Part shown: piece after piece, positions 43,513 to 56,300 of the stretch | How positions within the stretch are numbered: position 1 is the stretch's first letter | Layout of the letters: every line of letters starts with the position of its first letter | Assembly: GCF_003590095.1 (NCBI RefSeq) | Contig: NC_039489.1 | Location: 3,782,001 to 3,846,000, forward strand | Origin: Trichoplusia ni | Lineage: Eukaryota; Arthropoda; Insecta; Lepidoptera; Noctuidae | Length of the DNA stretch: 64,000 nt | Direction of reading: 5' to 3' | The notes under the pieces: generated by a model | The model's database searches: none | What the model saw: the letters and a program-made list of their open reading frames with translations, nothing else | What the model was told of the DNA's origin: nothing | Program-made: the position numbers and the translations under genes

Positions 43513-45752
43513 AAAATCAAATCTGAGTAACTAGCATTGGATAATTGCGCGTACCTATACAATTGTTTCTCTCTTCATATTTTCGGATAAAAAGCGTATG
43601 TAATAAGACTGTATTCTGAGAGGTCTGTCAAAAGACAAAAGGCAATCAATAGTGAAGAAAGTTTCTTCTTTCACTTTTTCTCATTGATTCATTGTAATTA
43701 GTTACTTACATTTAGGACACAATAGTATTTTGTCATATTCTTTATTTGCATCTCTACCCTCAAGTTAAAATTTACCCATGGAAATAAAATGGTAGGAAAG
43801 TATCTCCGTGTATTTGTTCTGCTAACTGATGTTATTTGTTCTGTGAATCAGGTAGTTGGATATCATATGCCCATAATATCACCTATCTTGTGCACCTCCT
43901 TGACTTTCAAAGCCGTAGTGATGTGAAACAGTCGATCGATTGAATCAAATGAGTCAGAGGATGAGTAATCGATAACAGTGCAACTCGATCTGACTTCCGG
44001 AATGATTGGCGAGCCAATTAATTTAGCCTTGTTGTAATCAAGTGGATGATTACATTTATATTTAAGTGTTTAACAGACTCCGGTGATCTTAAATTGACGC
44101 TTCTGTGCAAGTGAATAGTATTTAGTCACTAAAAAATATATTCTTCGCGTACATTTTTTTTTTTTGATAAGAATGTCTAGTGTAGGAAAATCAAAGTCAC
44201 ACATTTAAAACTAAGGTACAAAAAATAAAATTAAAAGCTAAGATAGAGTTATATTTTCGCTGTCAATTGTAGAAAAAGAGCTACCGAGGTTTTGTGTCTA
44301 AGAGCTGCGTAATATTTCCGTCAGACATTTTTTTAACAGTTTCTACATTTTCTCTCCTTTTTACTTATTTTGCCCAACTTTAAATTCTCTTTTTTCTGGC
44401 TTATAAATCTAAAGTCCCAGTAAAAGTACCATTCGTGTTTAAACTGAAGCTTAATTCAACAGAATGTAAACCGCAAAAGAGGGAAGAGAAACAAGGAGAT
44501 CGGATTAGAGAGAGATCAAATGTTTGAGTTGTGCCGGTGAGGCGGCCCTGCAGACGAACATAGACTTCTAAGTGACTAGATAAGGCAAATGCTTTTTTGT
44601 TTTTCAAAAATGGTTTAAAAGAGGGGAAATCTTGAAAAATTAAAATCTCTTGTTGTGATTTAAATTCCGTGTTTTTTTCGTTTCTATGCATGGACATAAT
44701 CATTTTTTGATTCTGTTTGTGGGTTTCCCATACAATGTCAATTTCGTATAATCTTTTTCGTACTTTAAAAGGATGTAGTCCAACTTTGCTTGATCAACTT
44801 CTATCATATTAACTGGAATTGGATTTAAATCCCTTACATAAAAAAATATTTTTGACTTACTGAATTTTGACTTTAGTACTTTAAAACTCACCTAAGTGAA
44901 TTTACATAAAATTCAATAATGCAGGGTGGTTTCCTTTAAACATAGTAAGGCTTGCCTTGTCTATAACCACTAATGTCTGTGAATTTGACTAATATTTGTG
45001 GCCCTCGTCGTTACCAGACAGACCACAAATACGTGTACCTATGGGACTACGGGAGTTTACCTACTCTTCAGGTACTTCAATAGTAAGTTTATAACTCGGC
45101 AAGTCCCTTATTACTTGAGAGATAAGGTCGAGTTTTGTAAAGCTTCGTTTCCACTAATTGCTTTTTGAATAGATATTTTTAATTTTTTAGAAGTAAATTA
45201 TTTGGCATGTAATTCTGTGATGTTAAGCATGTAAAACTGAGGCTATACAAAAGGAAATTACAGTAAAATATCGTTTTGTCCTGAGCCAAATTTCAAAAGA
45301 AATCTTTTCATGTCAGTTTCATTAGAAAGCCTTACGTACTTTCATCTCTTTTTGCCTTCAGGAATCAAGCTCTGTCGTCATACACACCCAAATCGACAGT
45401 GTTTTTTTATGACAAATAAACAAATTTCCAATTGCAATAATGAAATTGTTAACAACGACAAAATAATCCAACATTTCAATAATAGAACAATAACTATCTC
45501 ACAAAATCTTCCTACGACACCAAACAAACAAACATCCCTAGCAACAATAGCAGCAGAACAATTGTGTTTACTAAGAGTTAACAAAAGGTGTCCGAATGAC
45601 CTTCACACTTCGGCAGATTCATCTGTGATTCAGTGTCTATTTGTTTATTCCCTTCTATCAATTGAATATTCACGTGTATAGTTACTCTACATAGTTAGAC
45701 ATAGTCGATGTTTTCAGAATTTTCCTTCTTATTTTACGTCGATTTTAAAACA
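43513..45752. other. Intergenic sequence, no gene supported
   Basis: AT-rich. Two abutting minus-strand ORFs (44700-44891, 44401-44703) and a plus ORF (45310-45681, 123 codons) are present, but none shows a domain, splice context or coding composition I can trust. Confidence 0.45.
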
Positions 45753-46062
45753 GATCATCATCATGGGCCTGGCCTTTTCCCATGTATGTTGGGGTCGGCT
45801 TTCAGTATAACCGGAATCAGCTAAGTACCAGTGTTTTACAGGCCTATCTGACCTTCTCAACCCAGTTTTCTGGGCAACACGATACTCCTTGGTTAAACTA
45901 GTTTTCATACTTTCAAGCTTCTGACTACCTGTAACGACTATCAAAGATGTAGGAATAACAGCCGGGACCCACAATTTAAGGTGCCTTCCAAAACACGGAA
46001 CTCGTTATGACAAGGATGCGCATCCATCTAGGGACCAACTGCGCCAAGCTCATATATTATAA
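45753..46062 (-). repeat. Dispersed 5S-like-head repeat, copy 4
   Basis: Minus strand: the head gttggtccctagatggatg is near 46045-46027, body words are shared with the other copies, and the tail (GATGAT) is at 45753-45762. Confidence 0.72.
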
Positions 46063-46568
46063 GTATTTCTTCAAGCCAGCACCTCTATATTTAAGGACCG
46101 GGTGCCTTGGCGTAAATTGGGAGTCCTATCTCATGAGGTGATAGTGTGAGTTGATTGACTAAACTGATCGTAGCATCGCAAACATTTGATAAAACACACG
46201 GAACTACATACTATAGTTAGAGCCCAGTTTCCCACGTGTTTGGTATCGATTGACTCTTCCCAATCGGGAATTCCCTTTGATTACATTCCTAGCATCGCAT
46301 ACTACTTTGTAACGCGTGTTTACCTGGCAAATGTTGACTAGGGAGTAGACATAACATAGTACGCAGCATTTCCTGAGAGCTTGCTGACTCACGTCTCGCG
46401 TAGTACTGATAAGGTATGTAAATACATGTCACAAGGGCTCAAAGAAAGAATAATAGATAGTGTAGATGTTACCGTATTATAAGTCGTCGTTATATTCTAC
46501 TATTTCTGGTGTAGAAGTATACAAGTTAACCTAATTCCTTACTCACTATAAGATCTTATTTAATAATA

Positions 46569-46915
46569 AAACTAGCTGTCCCAGCAAACGTTGGGCTTCC
46601 ATACAAAAGAGGTCTAGGGAACGAAAAAGAAACAAGAGGTATCAAAAATAAATATGCGATTCTGAGACCCACCCAATTATGTAAACAAAATTTCATGAAA
46701 ACCGTTGAAGCCGTTTCAAATGTTTTTATGGGTCACTATTCATGTTTTATCAAAATCGGTCCAGCCCTTTTTAATAGTTGTAAATTGCATTGCCATCGGG
46801 TTTGAAGCTACTCTGAAAATTTCAGCCTGCTAGCTTATCGGGAAGTGCCTCAAAATTGAGTTGCAAAAATCGAACCGGAACGACAAACAAACAAACAAGA
46901 AAGTGAGTGGAAAAA
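46569..46915 (+). repeat. LINE 3'-tail-like repeat, copy 2
   Basis: It starts with aactagctgtcccagcaaac and includes ttcatgaaaaccgttgaagc, tagttgtaaattgcattgcc and gcttatcgggaagtgcc, ending in aacgacaaacaaacaaacaa. The right half matches 18557-18720. Confidence 0.7.
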
Positions 46916-49179
46916 ATAGCTAAAAAAATGTTGTTTTTTCCACATGACCTAGTTCTTAGCGAATGGTTGTCAACAGAACTATTAATGTTTACAGTTTCCT
47001 GAAGGAAAAACTCAACAACATTGGATTTTACGACGGACTTACATTCTTTATACCTGCATACTGAACAAGAGAAAATAAAAATACTCTATTCCATTCTATT
47101 AAAAAACTTGACTTCATGTATCGACTCATTGTGGAGACGGAACGCGGCGGTTTGATTTACGACCAGTGACAGTCTGATCAAACCTGAACTGCCGTCCTTG
47201 CCCAAGGAGGTCTACCAGATGCCTCTTGAAAAAGGGAGAGCTGAAAATTGGCTAAATCCTCATTCATGATAATTCGAAGAGTGATTTAAAGTACTGTCAG
47301 AAATAACGTAGTTAAAATAAGCTATGTGTGCAAATAATAAAATTTTATTATATTTTTGCATGATAGCTGTGCAAGTCATGTATAATACTTAGATGTAGTG
47401 TGCAATAAAATACTATTTATTAAGAACTTATTTAGAGTGATTATCTTTTCTTTTCATCAGCTAACAAAACTATAAAACACACTTAGCTTAAACTTGCCTT
47501 CCCTAGCATTTTACCTAAAGTCTATTTTCTAGAAACAGTAGATAATTACCATTAATGAAGTAATTAATTCAACGCATGTGGGTCGCAACCCACTTAAGTT
47601 AGATTTTTATTATCTAAGTTTAACCTTTATCATGATTATCAAGGTATTGATGGCTATCACCAATTTGCCTCGATAATACACTACTGGTAACAGTAACATT
47701 TTTTGTTTTTATAGTCTGTTGGGACAGCAAAACCGAACTTAAAGAGAGAGATCTGGAGGATTACTCCTGACTTCTGACTCCTAAGATTGGAGTTCTATTT
47801 CAATCAAATTGGTTTCAAAGTATCATTACAGGCCCGGATCGAAAGAGGAATCAAACTCTAACCATAATTAAAAATAAAACCAAGCTAGTATCGGTGAAAG
47901 TATGCTGAAAGTCTTTTCCCATCGACGCGGACGGTAGAGAAATAGCAATTATTTCAACCAACAGCTGCAATTGGCAGTTACATTATTTTATGTATCTTGC
48001 AGAGCTTATTATCTTGCGAGTTTTAATCTCCCGTCGCCAAACGATTTATTATAAGTTTAATGAGTCTGTACAGGCTATAGAATCTTACATAGCTCCTGAA
48101 GTAATTAAATGATTTTAGTTCAATTCAATCATATGCTAGTGTTCATAGACATGTTTAATAAAAATCCGTCGAACCATTTAAAAGTTGTGGGTCGAAAAGT
48201 TTTACTGCCGAAGGTATTTATCAGATTTTAATTTTATTCCTCGATCTATAAATGCAACTGCAACTTCCATAACGACTATTATTTTCATACATCATGATTG
48301 TAAAAGATAACAGAAACACTATATTTATTATACTTACAATGGACATTGTGGCAGCTCTCGTCATCACGAAGACCCATCTTATTCTTCACACGTTTGTTTC
48401 TCGAAATCAAAACAATCAGAAAACCTACCATCACCTTTTGTACTATGTCTCTTGCAGGTGTGGGAGCGAGAGAGCGTGATACACATCTTAGAGCGGTGTC
48501 TCTTTTCAACAGCTAAAGATGGCCGTGCTAGGTGATGGTAGACCTCCTGATTCGTGTCTCCGAGTCGTGAGGGTTTTTTATAAAGTATTGTTTTATTACA
48601 CCATTATGTTGTTTTGTCTTAATAAGATTGTGGTTAATATCCAGATATGTACAGGTTGTTATTTAGATTTAATTTTTGAATATTTTGTACAATTTGAAAA
48701 TAGGTTTTTTAGCGATGGTTCTTGACAACATATTTGTGAATCGATTCAAAGTATTTACATTTTCTGTTAACGGTTGGAAGAAAGAATTTTTCTATAATAT
48801 AATTTATGCTTTACTAGATTTTGTATCTCTGAAAACCTTATCTGTATTCAAAATGAAAACGGTATTCGTCACGGTTACCAGGTAGATAATCGTACAAAAA
48901 TAAATTTTAAGGGCCCGCCATTAAACAATTAAGAACATATTTAAATACTTTATTAAGTTACGGATCAACTTTGTTTGGAGAAGAAAACTAGAATATTTGT
49001 GTTTGCGATATATAAGCTCATAGACTAATCTTTCAGAAATTTGACGTACGTGTATCTACGTAGTTATGTGAAATTCATAGATTATGTTTCATAGCTGACA
49101 TAGACTAGAGAAACAAACAGAAGAACCTTTTTAATGGAAAGGAGAATTTTCCTTTATTCGGATATTAAATCATCAAAGG
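46916..49179. other. Intergenic sequence, no gene supported
   Basis: AT-rich sequence with scattered short ORFs and no recognised coding region, RNA gene or clear repeat. Confidence 0.45.
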
Positions 49180-49320
49180 AGGCCTGAAGGGAGTGTCAGA
49201 CTTCTACTGACTAAAACCTATCCATGTTCCTTCCTTTGCCCTTCGTGTGTTACCCTTTAGAGGTAACCCTTTCGGACAATCCCGCTACGACGGCAGGCAA
49301 GAGAATTTCACCCCCCCCCC
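49180..49320. repeat. Noctuid interspersed repeat fragment ('cccatgttccttcc' family)
   Basis: gtgtcagacttctactgact, tatccatgttccttcctttg and ctttcggacaatcccgct match 13430-13530 in order. It ends in a run of about 12 C at 49309-49320. Confidence 0.55.
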
Positions 49321-49450
49321 CATAACATATTAAATTATTTCTTTTTTATAATGCGACGACCAAGTCGGTGAAAATAAGGAATAAAACTAATGAGTCAGGG
49401 TTTTTTGCCTTCAAAGATGTTTTTATTTAATATAGGAAAAATGTTTGGTT

Positions 49451-49727
49451 GAAATTTTATTCATTACATTATAATTATCTGTAACCCAATTTTCTATTAA
49501 GATAAAATAAAACAAGTTCAGTTTTGATAAGGACCTACTTTTCTATTTCATTATGTTCAAGAACATATTAATATTTCATTATGTTCTTGAACAACGGTGA
49601 AATGAAGTCATAAGCACAGCATGTTAATTAAATAGAAAAGTAGGTCCTTATCAAAACTGAACTTATTTTATTTTATCTTAATAGAAAATTTTGTTACAGA
49701 TAATTATAATGTAATGAATAAAATTTC
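49451..49727. repeat. Large inverted repeat, 98-bp arms, 81-bp spacer
   Basis: Left arm 49451-49548 and right arm 49630-49727 are reverse complements with about 3 mismatches. The spacer 49549-49629 holds a smaller nested inverted repeat, GTTCAAGAAC/GTTCTTGAAC. No coding sequence and no clear target duplication were seen. It lies about 550 bases upstream of the signal-peptide exon at 50273. Confidence 0.92.
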
Positions 49728-50039
49728 TGAAAGGTTTCTAGTGAACTGTGAACACTCCAGCTAATAGGACTTCAATATAATTGTATTATCTTTTTAATAT
49801 AAACTCTTAAGTAAATAAAGTTTAGATTAATTTAATTCAACAATCCTTCAGCAGTAAAAGTTAAAACTGCAAAGTTTATGAGCAAATAAACTAGAGCAAT
49901 GTTTAATGACTCCTTAATACCATGATAAGATTAATTTAAATATCCAGGCGAATCCGTGTGACGACACTAGTCGGTATTACAATATAAAGTTCACGGAACG
50001 CACCGCTCTACCAAACTATAGTCAACAATCGACCTCTAT

Positions 50040-50272
50040 AGTATTTTATATTGTCATAATCGACTCGCACGTGGTGTCGAGCGCGCGTCGGTCCCATCAC
50101 TAAACACGTCAAAAATTGGCGCGAAACGTTATTTTATTTTTAAAGTATTCTTTTCTTGAATTTGAAAATTGAACGTTGAGTTTTTTTGTTGTTGTTGTTT
50201 GTAAAATGTTGATTTAGTTTAATGGAAAGGAGTTTTTAAAGGTTTTAGTGATTAAAAGTGTTTTTAGTGAAA
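50040..50272 (+). promoter_or_regulatory. Probable promoter and 5' UTR of the signal-peptide gene
   Basis: A CpG-rich patch (cgtggtgtcgagcgcgcgtc, about 50070-50090) stands out from AT-rich surroundings. TTGGCGCGAAA at about 50117-50127 matches an E2F-type site. A leader follows, free of long ORFs, to ATG 50273. Confidence 0.4.
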
Positions 50273-50331
50273 ATGAAAACTTTTTTGTTTATTTTTTTGG
50301 CGGGCTACGCTGTGAGATGCGATGATTCGAA
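50273..50331 (+). CDS. First coding exon of a secreted or membrane protein (signal peptide)
   Basis: ATG 50273 (context aaaATGa) opens MKTFLFIFLAGYAVRCDDS, a textbook signal peptide: Lys, hydrophobic core FLFIFLAGYAV, likely cleavage near RC-DD. After 19 codons plus two bases there is a consensus donor, AA|GTAAGT, at 50331/50332. The frame needs a phase-2 partner exon, which I could not find in the remaining 13.6 kb. The first intron therefore seems to exceed that length, as is common for moth genes with regulated promoters. The protein identity cannot be given from this exon. Confidence 0.6.
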
Positions 50332-53199
50332 GTAAGTATTAATGAAATAAAAATGTTGTTCGTTGTTATAAAATAATTTTTAAAATATGAAATGAAATAA
50401 TAAGCGTAAAAAAATAGAAAAAACGAAAACAAAGTTCAATATAGGTAATAAAATGCTAATAAAAAAGATTTTTATTAGAATTTGTCGAGCATGTGAGAAT
50501 TAAAGTTTTCCTATAAAATATTTTTATTCCACCGAATTAAAAAAAGTCTTTAACAAAATTAATAAAATTTTCGATAAGATACTTACGAAAAAATAACAAA
50601 TTAAAATATTTATCGAAATAAATACGAATGCCCTACTAAAATACTATTTGTTTACAAATTCTGAGAATACGACTCGTAGTTGTATCGTTCTCGTACGTAT
50701 CAATGGATACCTATATCAACATATCGTTTATCAGTCGGTAAGTACTAGGTACAGTAGGTACCTATTTATCACATTCCAAGTATTTGTTTACTATAAACAC
50801 TTCATTGACTAAACAATAAGGTTTGTTTATATTTCTATTTATAAACTGGCTGCAACTATACAAAAAAAAAAGAAACAATAAGGCAAAAAATTAACTTTTT
50901 AAATCCTCCGATGTGTTTTTTTAAGTATTATAAATTCAACGATCGCTAAATTATATTTATTTTATTTTTTCAAAAACTTTTCTCCGCGAGAAATGCGGTA
51001 CTTAAATTAATTGCTGAATTTTATTTTATTTTTGTTGTGGATACATTTCATCATGGAAAATAAAAAAAAATATGCCACAACTTAAAGATTTATTTTATAT
51101 AGATTTAGGAAGGACAAGTCAATTATTCTATTAAAAAATCTATAAGTACCAATAAGTACAAATAATACATCTGATAACAACAAAGACGTAAATCTCCGAG
51201 AAAAAACAAATGACACATAAAATTAATTCTAGCTAAAATCATTAGGTAGGTATCCCTTCATCGTAATAACGTTCGCTCATGAAATAATTCTAATTAACTA
51301 ATACGCAATCACAATAACTTGACGTAACGCTGTCACAGAGGCATTTGCCGCGACTGCGGTTTTACAAACGTGATTATGTTGACTAAATATCACGTAAACA
51401 AACATTATTTCCTTTTTAGTTCAGCCTGTTGTATGGAAGTACAAAGTAAATGGAGAAAAATTGTAATTATAGTAATAATGGCAGGTGCTCCGTCTCATTG
51501 TAGCTATCCCGAGAATAAAAAAAGAAGAAGAAATTATGTATTATTTTTTAAACGCATTGACGTTTGTGCAAAAACGCATACAGCATAATATACTAAATAT
51601 TTTAAGTAATAATATGTGGAAGGCTTCTTTACCAAAGTGACAATCACTAATAGATTTAATTTAACTATATAGCTGTGAAGCAATGACAACTAAAAAATAA
51701 AACGCGCCTGAACAATGGGACATTAAATCATTAGGACTTTAAAAAAGTACATTATAACCAGCAATAAGTATAGATACTTCTTCGATTTTAAAAAGCAGGA
51801 TTCCGCTTTAATGTGATAATCGATAAAAAAGCGGGCAGAGCCGCAGACAAACTGCTAGTCGTTTTTTCAAAGGATTCACTTGCAACATTACATCACATAG
51901 TGCCTCAAAACGTGTATTATCATTATTTAACTCAAACAAGAAAAATATCCCCTCTATATTATAATCTTCGTTTCTCGGAAAGACTTAAACGAAATCCTGA
52001 CACCATACCATTACGTCTTAGAGTAAATCTTTAACTGTTGTAGAAAAGAGACGGAGAATTACAAAGCCTAGCACGGCATCCCGCTCTGACATCCATAAAA
52101 ATCTTACTTCGGTAGCTCCTGGTAGGCCCTCAGTAAACCTAGCTGACGTTCCCTACGTTGTGGCCGTTTGGTCAATATGTTTACCGAATCATATTAAATG
52201 GATAACAGTTATAAATAGGACACCATGGCGCAATGGCGACGAACTATGTCACCACGAAATATAGTTATAGCATCTGTTTATCACATGTTTTTATTATTTT
52301 ATATTTCATGTTTAACATCACTGAATTTCTCATAGATGTTCACTGAACCTACGGGTCTTGATTGAATTGAAACTTTATTGAAATTGTTTTAAATTTACTT
52401 GTAAATAGTTGTAAAGATAGCTTTATACTCTATCTGGGCTCTTTACAAAACCTTCCACATTTTTCAAAATTAACCAAAAAAAAGTTAAAACAATGAGTTT
52501 GCTTATTAGATTTTTAGTGAAAAATATAATCCTGATCGTATTTTAGTAAAGAAAATCTATAACGAAAGAAAAAACCTTTTCATTTGAATTTCTTGCCGCT
52601 CAGGTGTAGTAAAAGTTTCTCTCCCCTTTTTCGTACAACCATGTCGTGAGACATGATAACTTTTAAATCAAATAAACCGTCAGTAGTTCAGTACTCACGC
52701 GAGAATATTGAAGGTGTCCCGACTGGTTACAAAACGACTTTTTAATCTAAATCGTGAACTCATTAAGTTGTTTTTCCACCCGATGTAGAGACTCCGAGAT
52801 CACTACGAATCAAATGAGATCAACCAGAGTCTTTGAAGTTTTATACTGGGCCCCTGTGACCATCTCCATATTCTGGTTCCAGCATAAGTCCAGTTAAATT
52901 TTAAGATTTTTTTGCATTTTCACGCAATTTATGTATGCGCTCAAAATTTCAGCTATACCAGAAACCAGAAAGTGGGTTAATTTTAACTTGCCAGATTTTC
53001 CTGTAGGTGAAGAATAATTGTAAACTTGTAAAAAATTGCCGCAACCCACGCATTTCTTGTAGAACTGCAGGCTTCGTATCACCTCTATTTCCAGAAAATA
53101 CAGGCTGCTATTTATGATCGATTTTTTAATACGACACTCGCACTTAGGAATTTCAATGTTGTGCCACGGGAATTTTATAAAATACATAAAATTATCAGG
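50332..53199. other. Probable first intron of the signal-peptide gene, left part
   Basis: Very AT-rich. No exon or named repeat is supported. The ORFs at 51370-51588 and 51813-52034 are short and isolated. Confidence 0.5.
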
Positions 53200-53310
53200 C
53201 TCAGAACAAGCATTTAAGGATCACCAAAATAATGCTTTTCCTAAGCGGGGATCAAATCCGCCACACATCGCGCGCAGTTGATAATGCGTGGTGGCTTGCA
53301 CCACTGGTTT
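53200..53310 (-). repeat. tRNA-derived SINE, reverse copy
   Basis: The reverse complement carries the head (ccacgcattatcaactgcgc), the B box in altered form (gcggatttgatccccgct) and the start of the body. 3' truncated. Confidence 0.65.
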
Positions 53311-56300
53311 GCAGACTTAAGTCAGTTTGTCTGTAGTACATTTATACCACATAGCAATACCATCACTCATACATTTTATACAGCCCAAGCTTTTATTAAG
53401 AAACATATTTATCTAAATTGCTTATTTTATTCACGCTTTTAAACCGTAATAGAGTCTGTACTCGTTTTTCATTCAGGGAATGACGTATACGAAAAAAAGA
53501 CTTAGTTGCTCAGCTAATATAATAGTATTACCGTCAATGTAAGAATCGTACGCCAAAAGGGGTACCCAACACCAGTTGATAATTACCTGTCGGACTGTCA
53601 GCCAACAAAAATATGTGAGTAATGAGAGAATCTAGTAATGTATTGCGTGAGATATAACGGCTCTTTAAGCAACAGATGCCATAATACAGAAAACACTATT
53701 AGCCTGAGTCTTTGAGACTTACAAATTAGTTGACAATTGTCAATATACAGTTGCCATCCAATTATTGACGAAAGCAAAAGTTATTTGACACCTTTATATA
53801 TTTCTGGCTCTACACTTATTGCACAGGCGTATGAAAGATGTACAGCCTATTCTCAGATCTAACGAATAGAATAGCTTCATATAAATCGGTTGTTTCGAAA
53901 AAGTTACGTTAAGATAAACACTAGAAAGTACTAAGACTGCCTTTGACACATCACTAGTATTGAGTTGTATTACTTGTACCTAATTAAGAGACAAAAACTA
54001 CTTAGAAGAGTTTCTCCATACTAGTAAACCATAGAAAAAAATGTGGGAAGGAATGTACCCAATCAAAATGCAAATGTATAAAGTATGTCAAATAAATCCC
54101 ATGGCGTCTTTTTATGTGGAATGGATTGCATGAACCGTAAACTATAAATTATCATTATCAAAATTACGGAACGGGTAGGAATTTTGGGAATACATTAAAA
54201 ACACCGTTCAAAAAGCGACATTTTAATGGCCCTACACTAAAATGTAGTTATGTACTTTGATATTTTTACTTAATTATAAATTCAATTTTATTAATTTGTA
54301 CGATTTGGACTCGTTTTTATTATTCATGAGATGAGGCCTTTGCCCAGAAATAGAACAGATAGAGATCTGTTTTTAACTTAACTTACTTTTGTTTTTGAAT
54401 AATTATATATAAGATATAAAAAATAAGAACACCCTTCAATCTCTTAATAGTTTTAATAACAGATACAATAACGAACCAACATACAGAGACAACTAAAAAA
54501 TCTCTGATTCGGACTAGACGATGTTTACAAATGTCATATCAAGTTGCACAATATCAAAGTAATTAAAGAGACGAATTGTCTAGATACGTCATACAACTAT
54601 AGTTCAACTCTAGCTAAGCAAAAAACAGATATTACATCAATTATTTCTTTAAACTTGCGTGTATGACGGACTGTCATTCAAATTAAAACAAAACTAGCAT
54701 AATTCTCAAAATAAGATATAAAATATTAGGTTTCAAAACTTACTTCCTCGCCTTCAAATAAAAGTACAGTAAGAAAATCCACGTTGCAGGACTAGTGATG
54801 TATACTTCCTTGTTCATTGTACAGTTGATCTCACAGGTACACAATTACACATACTCATGACGTATACTTCACACACAAGACTTCTTTGTCTGACTGTATT
54901 GGCAATGTGGCGGAATTTATTTTTATTATGGAGTCAACGGCCCGTGAGTGCTCATTGAGAAAGAAAGCGGTCAAGTTCGAGAGGTAATCAATACTGCACT
55001 CGTTTTATTTTAAAGATTTACTATCTTATGGTTACTTGAGGCATGTTAATAAAAATAGATCTTTGAAATGTATAAACGCGTTTAACTCTTGAACCACCAA
55101 ACAGACTGTATGATTAATAATTTGTATTCGTTATTGGTAGAATAAAGTTAGTGTTGTATACCAAAAAATAGGGATAGAAGAATGCAAAGTGCACATTTAA
55201 TGCAAAGTTTGCCAGGTCACCTAGTTCATTGTAAAAGTGATTAAAGAAAGCCTATTTGCAAAAAGCGATATGCAAAACATGCATGGAAATGTATAAAAAT
55301 CCTCAGACAAGGCTCGTTCCCACATAAAATTAGAACCTTCATAATCAATTTAGCACATAATAATTTGACGAGAACTTTCTCGATAAATGTTGATACTGAA
55401 ACCTAATTAAATTGTTATAACAACCCATCAATATACTATTTAGACCTCTAGGTTTAGTTCACACTTTTGTTACCAAATAATTTGCCATAGGTACATCATC
55501 TAATGCAAAAAGTTTCCTCCAATAAACTCAGACATATTTAAATATGTCACCATTATTATTCCATGGCCATTTGACGGAATATGAGTTTCACCACAGGGTT
55601 ATGACGTCAAAACAAAAGAACCACATCATTGAGTCATTTTATAAGTCGTCAAAACGGGAATGAGTAAGATTCCTTATAATATAATTGAAGGCTATATTGC
55701 GTATAGTTATCAAAATTATGGTAAAAACAAAAATATATTTTATGCGCCTGGTGGTTAGAACTACGTATATGAATACAAAATGTAAGGAAAACTGAAAAAT
55801 ATATAATGAATCACTTCAATTTTATTCATTGAAAAACATTTTATGTCAATAGATTAAATATCTAGAAAATTTATTATTAATAAGGCTCTTCATTCAGAAA
55901 GTCCTTTTTAAGTTATCGCGGTCTAATGAGCCATTTCTTAATTGTACCTCAGAAAAAAATCCTCCGCCTTCCGTATCCAATACTCAATCATTTATTGCAT
56001 TCCAACTCATTAGAGCAAAGAAACTAGCTTTTAAACAAATAAATCAATCACATCAAAATCCAGTTCTTAAACTACCAAGTTATGGAAATATTCTTCACTC
56101 TTAAAAATAACCATTTCGTGTACGATTGGAAAAATACTGGCAATACTGGAAAAATACATCCGTATAAGTAGGCTAACAAAATATAAATGTGAAATAAATA
56201 AAACAACAAAATATAAATATAAAAAATAAGCTCGTATCAAATTAATATCCCTAGCAGTCGATGTTGAACCTCGATTTACATTTGTCGATATTGCTGCAAC

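Noticed and set aside
45310..45681. 123-codon plus-strand ORF
   Set aside because: No domain, no splice context, AT-rich composition like the flanks; no support as a gene.
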